Source: Alphaproteobacteria bacterium
GTDB lineage: Bacteria > Pseudomonadota > Alphaproteobacteria > UBA6615
Length of the DNA stretch: 5,076 nt
Direction: 5' to 3'
NCBI GenBank assembly: GCA_017643325.1
Contig: JAEPNS010000123.1
Location: forward strand, 3,633 to 8,708
Position 1 is the stretch's first letter. Each line of letters opens with the position of its first letter. The position numbers were made by a program, and so were the translations under genes. Shown here one piece after another: positions 1-4,642 of this stretch. Below the pieces are notes generated by a model, which made no database searches, had not been told where the DNA came from, and saw nothing but the letters and a program-made list of their open reading frames with translations.

Positions 1-295
1 GCGTCTGCTGTCGCGCACGTCGGGTGTTCACGTGATCGCGTCCGCCGACAACGCGCAGCTCGCGACGGAATTGTCGAATCTCGGCCACGGGATTTTCACC
101 TTCGCGGCGCTGGTCGGCCTGCGTGGCGCAGCCGACGCAGGCACACGCGACGGTCGTGTCACCGTCAGCGAGCTGGCCGAATATGTCCGCAAGCGCGTCG
201 CGTCATTGGCCCGCGAAAATAACACGCGTCGCCAGGAGCCGGTGGCCTTGCAGGTGGGACAGGATTTCCCGATCGCCCGCGTAACGGGCGGCTGA
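1..295 (+). CDS. Caspase-family (peptidase C14-like) protein, C-terminal fragment
   Basis: The reading frame is open from base 2 and ends at TGA 293-295, so this is the 3' end of a larger gene starting outside the window. The visible ~97 residues start RLLSRTSGVHVIAS, followed by NLGHGIFTFAALVGLRG, a DGRVTVSELAEYV segment, an RQEP turn and a final GQDFPIAR. This order (GVHV-A-S strand, GHGIFT-A-L helix, D-G-x-V-T-x-x-E-L helix, RQ-P, G-x-DFP) is the one I know from the C-terminal p10-like half of bacterial caspase-like (orthocaspase) domains. The catalytic His and Cys would lie upstream and cannot be checked, so activity is unknown. A GTG at 32 is internal, not the start. Family members cut after basic or acidic residues and often carry extra sensor or WD40/TPR domains; none can be seen here. 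The gene converges with the exported-protein gene 22 bp downstream. Family assignment is fairly secure, function is not. Confidence 0.75.
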   Translation, partial: RLLSRTSGVHVIASADNAQLATELSNLGHGIFTFAALVGLRGAADAGTRDGRVTVSELAEYVRKRVASLARENNTRRQEPVALQVGQDFPIARVTGG

Positions 296-317
296 AGGGA
301 CCTTTTCGGGGCGTGTC

Positions 318-1034
318 CTAAAGCGCGGCGAGCAACGCGCGCGCCTGCAGTTCGCAGCCGCTTCGCACGAGCCACGCCGCCCGCAGGCCCGGGTTCGTCA
401 GCCCGGCCGGCGCCTTGTGCAGCACGATGCTGGATTCCTGCGCCCCGAAGGTGAGCGTGAACGCCTGCTTCGGCGCATTCGGAAAATTCGGCGGCAGCGG
501 CAGCCGGTCCTGGCCCGCGGCGAATTGCTGGCGGCCCTGCCAGGAGCCGTCCGCGGCCCGCAGGACGACAGGCGCCTGCGTCGCGGAGTCCACGCGCCAA
601 AGGAAGGTCGGGCTGCCGCCCAGGACACAGAAATCGCCGGATGCGTCGACCGGGATCGCATAGGCGCTGGGCACCGCTTCGCCGGCCCCGCCCGCGCGTG
701 TGACACCGAGCGTCGTATCGGTCGTCCCGCCGGTGCTGAAGAGCTGGGCCAGCGCGCCGACGACGTTGGTATCCCCCGAAGCGGCACCGCCGCCCGATGA
801 ACCGGGTGCGCCCTTGTACGGCCCCTTGAGCTGGACCGGCGTACCGTCCTCCCCGATCAGCGTGAGGCTGGCGCCGGCCGGCAGGTCGATCTGCGACCCG
901 CTGTCGACAACGTCGCCCGGCTTGAGGTCCGCGCCCGAGACGTCGATCACGACGAGCTGTGCGGCAAGCGCCCCGTGGGCGGAGAACAGGAGCGCACCCG
1001 CGAGGAGCACGCCCGGTATACGGCGAGTCAGCAT
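318..1034 (-). CDS. Exported protein of unknown function with FecR-like N-terminal beta region
   Basis: This is a 238-residue protein. Residues 1-24 form a Sec signal peptide (MLTRRIPG basic start, hydrophobic core, cleavage likely after ALA), so it should be periplasmic or secreted. ATG 1034-1032 is preceded by AAGGGA at 1047-1042, 7 nt away, which supports the start. Residues 27-75 read as a small beta domain (VVIDVSGADLKPGDVVDSG, then LPAGASLTLIGEDG and VQLKGPYKG). The pattern 'dose/threshold - natural beta strand - G-D-G - KGPY' resembles FecR-like or SAF-like domains. Residues 76-88 are Gly/Ser rich and flexible. The C-terminal half (about 120-238) is a second globular part with only two cysteines, C136 (DFCVLGG) and C227 (RSGCELQ), which could form a disulfide in the periplasm. 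I do not recognise a named family. It lies downstream of two barrel genes on the same strand and tail-to-tail with a caspase-like gene; a functional link is only inferred. The coding call is strong, the role unknown. Confidence 0.85.
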   Translation of the reverse strand: MLTRRIPGVLLAGALLFSAHGALAAQLVVIDVSGADLKPGDVVDSGSQIDLPAGASLTLIGEDGTPVQLKGPYKGAPGSSGGGAASGDTNVVGALAQLFSTGGTTDTTLGVTRAGGAGEAVPSAYAIPVDASGDFCVLGGSPTFLWRVDSATQAPVVLRAADGSWQGRQQFAAGQDRLPLPPNFPNAPKQAFTLTFGAQESSIVLHKAPAGLTNPGLRAAWLVRSGCELQARALLAAL

Positions 1035-1057
1035 GTCCCAATCCCTTTTCCGGCCGC

Positions 1058-1086
1058 ATCGTAGCGCATCGGGCGCCTCACGACCA
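1058..1086 (-). promoter_or_regulatory. Weak candidate promoter for the exported-protein gene
   Basis: On the minus strand, TGGTCG (1086-1081, 3 of 6 matches to TTGACA) and TACGAT (1063-1058, 4 of 6 matches to TATAAT) are spaced by 17 bp. Transcription would start near 1051 and leave a leader of about 17 nt containing the AAGGGA ribosome site. The match is poor and could be chance. Confidence 0.2.
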
Positions 1087-1106
1087 CGGGCGGGGCCATG
1101 GCGAGA

Positions 1107-1123
1107 CCCGGGAAGGTCCCGGG
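1107..1123 (-). other. GC-rich hairpin just after the first barrel gene's stop
   Basis: CCCGGGA (1107-1113) and TCCCGGG (1117-1123) form a perfect 7-bp stem with a 3-nt loop. In minus-strand transcripts it begins 4 nt after the TAG stop of the 358-residue barrel gene. No U tract follows, so it is not a standard intrinsic terminator. It may protect the mRNA 3' end or slow polymerase ahead of the downstream exported-protein gene. Confidence 0.4.
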
Positions 1124-1127
1124 ACGC

Positions 1128-2204
1128 CTACTCGGCCGGACCGAACGCCCAGCGCAGGTTCACCGCGATCACGGAGCTCGTGACCTTGGTGCGCGCGAAA
1201 CTGCGGGTGAACTCAAGGTTTCCGCTCAGCTTCGCGCCGGAGAAGAAGTCGACGCCGAGCGAGAACTGGCCTTCGTGCTGGTCGTTGGGATGCTCGGCCT
1301 GGCCGGCGCCCACCGCAATGTTGCTGGACTGGGTCTCGAACAGCATGCGCAGCCCCGTATAGGGGTGGAAGACCCATCCGTCCGCAATGTCGAACAGGCT
1401 GTAGCCCACGCGCCCGCTAAGCTGAACCTGCCCGAGGGGGTTGGAGTTGCTTGCGACCCCGTTGCCGTTCGATTCGGTGAAGCCGTTGATCTTCTCGAAG
1501 GCATAGGTGTAGCCGAGCTGTCCGGCGAGCAGCATGTTGTCCACGGCCGGCACGTCGGTGACGTAGTTGGCGCTCACCTGCGCGAAGTAGCGATGGAAGT
1601 CCGAATCGCTGGTGATCGCCGCCCCGCGCACCTGATCGAGGTCGCCGCGCGTGTAGCCGAGGATGCCGTCGAAGCTCCACTGGTCGTCGAGCCGATAGCT
1701 TGCATAGGGCGAAATGGTCTTGCCGCGCGTGGTGATGGTGCCGCCGTTGAACTGGGTCGCGAACTCCCCGCGCTCGAGGCCGAACGCCACGCCCGCGAGG
1801 ATTTCCGGCTCAACCTGGTAGTCGAGGCCGACGAGGTAGGTCCGGATATCGCCGTCGAACCGTGTCGGAATGTGGTTGTCCTCGATGTCGGTGTCCGAGA
1901 AGTTGACCCAGCCCGCCATGCGGTCGATCTCGTCACCCGCCGCCGCGCCGCGTTGCCCGCGCGCATCGTCCGGAAGCTCGACCGTGAGGATCGCGCCCCC
2001 CAGGTTGCCGCCAAACCGGCTGATCTGCCGGCCGACAAACCCGACGAATGTCGTCACCGCGGTCCTGCCGATCTGCGAATCGACGACGTCCGAACCGGGC
2101 TGGTTCTCGGTCTGGCCCGGTGACGCCCATGCAGGCCCCGGGGCCTGCGTGAGAATGACGGGTATCGCGACGGCTGCCGCAAACGCGATGCGTTGAATCA
2201 CCAT
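1128..2204 (-). CDS. Short autotransporter-type outer-membrane beta-barrel protein (copy 1)
   Basis: This 358-residue protein most resembles autotransporter beta-domain proteins. Residues 1-27 are a signal peptide (MVIQRIAF, hydrophobic core, cleavage after AWA). Residues 36-75 hold an N-Q-P-G-S region and a likely helix (RTAVTTFVGFVGRQISRF), the place where autotransporters carry the helix that threads the barrel. From about residue 98 to 354 alternating strands ending in aromatic residues form the barrel, with signature segments NFSDTDIE, SPYASYRL, GYTYAFEKI, GYSLFDIADGWVFHPY and the last strand VNLRWAF. The aromatic that normally ends such proteins is here followed by GPAE. Only ~70 residues separate signal peptide and barrel, so there is no real passenger. 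The frame stays open to an ATG at 2285, but I chose 2204 because it starts the signal peptide and has AAGGGG at 2219-2214, 9 nt upstream. It is a tandem paralogue of the next gene upstream. Role (porin, adhesin anchor, structural) is unknown. Confidence 0.85.
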   Translation of the reverse strand: MVIQRIAFAAAVAIPVILTQAPGPAWASPGQTENQPGSDVVDSQIGRTAVTTFVGFVGRQISRFGGNLGGAILTVELPDDARGQRGAAAGDEIDRMAGWVNFSDTDIEDNHIPTRFDGDIRTYLVGLDYQVEPEILAGVAFGLERGEFATQFNGGTITTRGKTISPYASYRLDDQWSFDGILGYTRGDLDQVRGAAITSDSDFHRYFAQVSANYVTDVPAVDNMLLAGQLGYTYAFEKINGFTESNGNGVASNSNPLGQVQLSGRVGYSLFDIADGWVFHPYTGLRMLFETQSSNIAVGAGQAEHPNDQHEGQFSLGVDFFSGAKLSGNLEFTRSFARTKVTSSVIAVNLRWAFGPAE

Positions 2205-2227
2205 GATCGATTGCCCCTTGCGCCTCG

Positions 2228-2247
2228 AAGGGCGCGCCCCTTTTTTT
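2228..2247 (+). terminator. Possible plus-strand intrinsic terminator in the gap between barrel genes
   Basis: AAGGG (2228-2232) and CCCTT (2238-2242) form a 5-bp stem around CGCGC, followed by further T residues through 2247 (T7 run at 2241-2247). Read on the plus strand this looks like a small terminator, though no plus-strand gene precedes it nearby. It would stop antisense or read-through transcription. On the minus strand it lies in the leader of the 358-residue barrel gene. The stem is short, so the call is weak. Confidence 0.25.
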
Positions 2248-2262
2248 GCTGCAAAGCAGCAA
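2246..2262. other. 7-bp hairpin upstream of barrel copy 1
   Basis: TTGCTGC (2246-2252) and GCAGCAA (2256-2262) are perfect complements around AAA. In the minus-strand leader the hairpin is followed by an A tract, not U, so it does not terminate transcription of the barrel gene. It is immediately next to the GGGCGCGCCC palindrome at 2230-2239, giving two adjacent structures in about 35 nt. Confidence 0.35.
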
Positions 2263-2292
2263 CCCTGAGGCGTTGGGTACCACATGAGTAAC

Positions 2293-2301
2293 TGACGTCA
2301 A
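2293..2301 (-). promoter_or_regulatory. TGACGTCA palindrome with embedded TTGACG, upstream of barrel copy 1
   Basis: TGACGTCA (2293-2300) is a perfect 8-bp palindrome in a locally less GC-rich stretch. Read on the minus strand, 2301-2296 gives TTGACG, 5 of 6 matches to a sigma70 -35 hexamer. I see no convincing -10 hexamer 16-18 bp downstream (TACCCA is the nearest), so promoter status is doubtful. The site could bind a dimeric regulator. Confidence 0.2.
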
Positions 2302-2341
2302 GTTTGATCTGTGCCGTTCGGCCAAGGATCGTCCGTGATCG

Positions 2342-3457
2342 TCACTCCCCCGAAGGACCGAAAGCCCAGCGCAGGTTCACGGAAATCACCGAACTTTCGA
2401 ACTTGCTGCGGGCAAAGCTTCGCAGGAATTCGATATTCCCGCTGAGCTTCGAGCCCGAGAAGAAGTCGAGTCCCAGCGAAACCTGGACCTCGTCATTGTC
2501 GTTCGGGTGCTCGGCCTGACCGGGGCCTACCGAGACCCGGCTCGACTGGATCTCGTGCAGATAGCGCAGGCCTCCATAGGGGTGGAACACCCAGCCGTCC
2601 GCGATATCGAACAGGCTGTATCCCGCGCGCGCGCCCAGCTGGACCTGACCCAGCGGATTGCGGTTGGCAGCGACCAGGTTGCCGTTCGATTCCGTGAACC
2701 CGTCGATCTTCTCGAACGCGTAGGTGTACCCTGCCTGGCCGGCGAGAAGCAGGTTGTCGACCACGTCGAGACCGGTGACGTAGTTTGCGTTGGCCTGGGC
2801 AAACCAGCGCCGGAAATCCGTCTCGCTCCGGATCCCCGCCCCGCGCACCTGGTCGATGTCGCCGCGGGTGTGCCCGAGAATCGCATCGAAGCTCCATCTC
2901 TCGTCGAGCCTGTAGCTGGCATAGGGCGACACCGTCACGCCCCGAGTCGTCACCGTCCCGCCGTTGAACCGGGTGTCGATTTCACCACGTTCGAGGCCGA
3001 ATGCCAGCCCTGCGAGAATCCGGTCGTCGAGCTGATAGTCGACCCCAAGGAGATAGTTTCGAAGGTCGCCCTCGTAGAGGGTCGCGGGGACGTCTTCCTC
3101 GATGTCCGTGTCGGAGAAGTTGACCCAGCCCGCCGCCCGGTCGAGTCCGCCGCCAGCCGCCGCCCCGCGCTGATCGCGCGCGCCTTGCGCGAGGTCGGCG
3201 GTGAGGATGGCACCGCCCAGGTTCCCGCCATTGCGGGCAAGCTGCCGGCTCACGAAACCCGTGAAGCCCGTGACCGATGTCCTGAGAAGTTGGGGATCGA
3301 TGACGGTCGAGCCCGGCTGGTTGCCGGTCTGCTCGCTGGAACTGTTGCCGCCGCCGCCAACATTCACCTGGGACCAGGCGTCCGGCGCAGCGGCCGCAAA
3401 AAACGCCCACGCGAGACCCGCGTACATCCAAACGCGCGCATATGTGGTGAAACGCAT
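2342..3457 (-). CDS. Short autotransporter-type outer-membrane beta-barrel protein (copy 2)
   Basis: This 371-residue protein is a paralogue of the barrel gene downstream of it. Residues 1-29 are a signal peptide (MRFTTYARVW, hydrophobic 12-24, cleavage likely after AWS). A Gly/Ser linker (VNVGGGG then NSSSEQ) at 31-43 is unique to this copy. Residues 47-86 repeat the shared pattern NQPGS-x-V-x-D, RT-x-VT-x-F-x-GFV-x-RQ and GGNLGGAIL, which I read as the helix before the barrel. The barrel spans about 110-366, with NFSDTDIE, SPYASYRLDERWSF, AGYTYAFEKI, GYSLFDIADGWVFHPY and last strand VNLRWAF followed by GPSGE. Counting by hand, 190 of 259 aligned residues match copy 1 without gaps. There is no passenger domain. 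The ATG at 3457 is preceded by a purine-rich AGAAGAA (3467-3461), a moderate ribosome site. The gap to the FNT gene upstream is 153 bp. Localisation in the outer membrane is well supported; function is not known. Confidence 0.87.
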   Translation of the reverse strand: MRFTTYARVWMYAGLAWAFFAAAAPDAWSQVNVGGGGNSSSEQTGNQPGSTVIDPQLLRTSVTGFTGFVSRQLARNGGNLGGAILTADLAQGARDQRGAAAGGGLDRAAGWVNFSDTDIEEDVPATLYEGDLRNYLLGVDYQLDDRILAGLAFGLERGEIDTRFNGGTVTTRGVTVSPYASYRLDERWSFDAILGHTRGDIDQVRGAGIRSETDFRRWFAQANANYVTGLDVVDNLLLAGQAGYTYAFEKIDGFTESNGNLVAANRNPLGQVQLGARAGYSLFDIADGWVFHPYGGLRYLHEIQSSRVSVGPGQAEHPNDNDEVQVSLGLDFFSGSKLSGNIEFLRSFARSKFESSVISVNLRWAFGPSGE

Positions 3458-3468
3458 GAGTTCTTCTG

Positions 3469-3493
3469 CACCGCGCCGTTGCCGGCGCCGGTG
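3469..3493 (-). other. Bulged hairpin directly before the ribosome site of barrel copy 2
   Basis: CACC-GCGCC (3469-3477) pairs with GGCGC-GGTG (3484-3488 and 3490-3493), giving nine base pairs with one bulged base at 3489 and a 6-nt loop. In the minus-strand mRNA the stem ends 1-2 nt before the purine-rich ribosome site and 11 nt before the ATG. Such a position could stabilise the mRNA or influence translation, but GC-rich leaders form hairpins readily. About 30 bp further upstream a GATAAC (3528-3523) is a possible -10 hexamer without a good -35 partner. Confidence 0.35.
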
Positions 3494-3610
3494 GCCCTCA
3501 AAAGCCCTCGCCCCGGGAGATAGTTATCACGGCGACCGAGCCGCCCAAAGGGTCCATGAACCAAATGCGGTCTTTTCCGACATGCCGTTACAAGCCGCGC
3601 GACCCTATCC

Positions 3611-4456
3611 CTACGGAGTGTATCCGCCGCGGTCACCGCGCCGGTAGATGATCCAGTAGACAAGCCCGACGAGCAGGCTGCCGCCGAGAATGTTCCCCAA
3701 CGTGACCGGCACGAGGTTGTGCATGGCCGCCTCGAAGCCGAGGTCCGCGCCCGACAGTGCGGCCAGCGGCAGGAAGAACAGGTTGGCGATGCTGTGTTCG
3801 AAGCCGAGCGCGACGAAGGCGGTGATCGGGAAGACGATGGCCAGGATCTTCCCCGATACGGTGTGCGCCGCGAAGCTGAGCCAAACGGCGAGACAGACAA
3901 GCGTGTTGCAGAGCACCCCGCGCACGAAGGCCTCGTGGGCCGGAATCCCCGCCTTTGCGGTCCCGATGGCGGCGGCATAGGCCCCGAGCGCACCGCCGTC
4001 GGCGTCCAGGACCCCGGACATGTGGATCATGACGGCCGTCGCCACCGCGCCGACGGCGTTGCCGGCGAAGACGACGGCCCAGTTCCGCATTAGTTCGAGG
4101 AACCCGACACGCCCGTCGCACAGCGCCATCACGCTCAGGTTGTTGCCGGTGAACAGCTCCGCACCGGCGATCACGACCAGCACGAGGCCGAGCGAGAACG
4201 CGACGCCGCCCAGCAGCCGCGTCACGCCGAAGCCGAGCGTCGAGCCATGGGTCGCGACGATGAATAGCGCCGCGCCGAATGCGATGAACGCACCGGCGAG
4301 GATCGACAGCGTGAGCATCGACACGAAGGGCAGCCGGACCTTGCTCACCCCCGCCGCGCCGATCCGCGCCGCGATGGCGGCCGGCGCATAGGCGTCGTGC
4401 AGCCCCGCGGCGTCTTGCGCCGGTGCTTCGGCGTCCGTTCGATCAGGCTGGGCCAT
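3611..4456 (-). CDS. Formate/nitrite transporter (FNT) family channel, FocA-like
   Basis: This complete 281-residue protein belongs to the FocA/NirC family, inner-membrane pentameric channels that move formate, nitrite or related small anions with protons. Six membrane segments can be placed: about 43-69, 80-100, 121-147, 172-197, 201-232 and 247-271. Key residues match FocA: the omega-loop motif GAELFTGN with T103, the GVLCNTLVCLAVW segment with N184, and GFEHSIANLF with the central pore histidine H221. The end NLVPVTLGNILGGSLLVGL and YWIIYRR also follows FocA closely. The ~40-residue N-terminal part (Ala/Asp/Glu rich, then AYAPAAIAARI) is cytoplasmic. ATG 4456 has GGGGA at 4468-4464, 7 nt upstream. 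No formate lyase, nitrite reductase or hydrosulfide gene is seen beside it, so the substrate cannot be decided. An Fnr-type dyad lies 63-76 bp upstream of the start codon. It is divergent from an MFS carrier gene. Family call is very secure. Confidence 0.96.
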   Translation of the reverse strand: MAQPDRTDAEAPAQDAAGLHDAYAPAAIAARIGAAGVSKVRLPFVSMLTLSILAGAFIAFGAALFIVATHGSTLGFGVTRLLGGVAFSLGLVLVVIAGAELFTGNNLSVMALCDGRVGFLELMRNWAVVFAGNAVGAVATAVMIHMSGVLDADGGALGAYAAAIGTAKAGIPAHEAFVRGVLCNTLVCLAVWLSFAAHTVSGKILAIVFPITAFVALGFEHSIANLFFLPLAALSGADLGFEAAMHNLVPVTLGNILGGSLLVGLVYWIIYRRGDRGGYTP

Positions 4457-4490
4457 CGGCCGGTCCCCGCTATCCGTGCGAACACGCCTT

Positions 4491-4496
4491 CTTGTA
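4491..4496 (-). promoter_or_regulatory. Candidate -10 hexamer of the FNT gene
   Basis: On the minus strand 4496-4491 reads TACAAG, 4 of 6 matches to TATAAT. A start of transcription near 4484 would leave a leader of about 28 nt and would put the centre of the TTGAC-N4-GTCAA dyad at -41.5, the standard class II activator position. The agreement in spacing is the main support; the hexamer itself is weak. Confidence 0.35.
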
Positions 4497-4510
4497 TGGC
4501 GTATGCTGGG

Positions 4511-4544
4511 CGCGCCGTTTGACCGAGGTCAACCGAACGGCGCG
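4511..4544. repeat. 9-bp inverted repeat enclosing the Fnr-type dyad
   Basis: CGCGCCGTT (4511-4519) and AACGGCGCG (4536-4544) are perfect reverse complements separated by 16 bp. The left arm shares base 4519 with the Fnr-type dyad, so the two dyads overlap but have different centres. It could be an operator for a second dimeric regulator, or an RNA hairpin if a plus-strand transcript starts upstream of it. Confidence 0.5.
4519..4532. promoter_or_regulatory. Fnr/Crp-family type operator TTGAC-N4-GTCAA
   Basis: The dyad is perfect: TTGAC (4519-4523), CGAG, GTCAA (4528-4532). Known Fnr/FixK/Dnr-type sites follow TTGA(T/C)-N4-(A/G)TCAA, so this fits the family. Its centre at 4525.5 is 69 bp upstream of the FNT start codon and 117 bp upstream of the MFS start codon. 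By position it could activate the FNT gene from -41.5 and may also affect the divergent MFS gene. Oxygen or nitric-oxide response is inferred from the regulator family and the FNT gene, not shown. Confidence 0.55.
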
Positions 4545-4627
4545 GCACATTCTCTTGACTGGGCGGGCATGCTTCCGGAAACGACCATGGATCGCGGCGA
4601 GACCGCCAGACGCCGGCCGGCGGGACC

Positions 4628-4633
4628 GGAGGA
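4628..4633 (+). promoter_or_regulatory. Strong ribosome binding site that fixes the MFS start
   Basis: GGAGGA lies 9 nt before ATG 4643. It is the best Shine-Dalgarno match in the window and decides the start codon of the MFS gene, since no upstream ATG in the same frame is better placed. Confidence 0.75.
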
Positions 4634-4642
4634 CGGCGCCTG

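Larger units (their letters stand above)
1128..3457 (-). repeat. Tandem duplication of a barrel gene
   Basis: Two head-to-tail genes (1128-2204 and 2342-3457) encode proteins that match at about 73% over 259 ungapped barrel residues, and both share the NQPGS and GGNLGGAIL segments ahead of the barrel. Signal peptides and the sequences between the genes differ. This points to an old gene duplication followed by divergence, not a recent DNA-level repeat. Confidence 0.8.

Noticed and set aside
28..1059. 343-codon minus-strand frame overlapping the exported-protein and caspase-like genes
   Set aside because: Arg/Ala/Gly-rich shadow frame without domains; it conflicts with two better supported genes.
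1098..2123. Long plus-strand open frame (341 codons) opposite barrel copy 1
   Set aside because: It mirrors the barrel coding frame, is rich in Arg/Ala/Val/Glu as expected for antisense of GC-rich genes, has no recognisable domain, and the minus frame has a signal peptide and barrel strands.
2205..2285. N-terminal extension of barrel copy 1 to an ATG at 2285
   Set aside because: The added 27 residues are charged and Cys/Lys rich, and would bury the signal peptide; the ATG at 2204 has a good ribosome site.
2507..3523. Long plus-strand open frame (338 codons) opposite barrel copy 2
   Set aside because: It resembles the antisense frame of copy 1 only because the two sense genes are paralogous; no ribosome site or domain supports it.
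3541..3560. CCCAAAGGG-type short stem downstream of the FNT stop as a terminator
   Set aside because: Only three base pairs and no U tract; no acceptable intrinsic terminator was found after the FNT gene.
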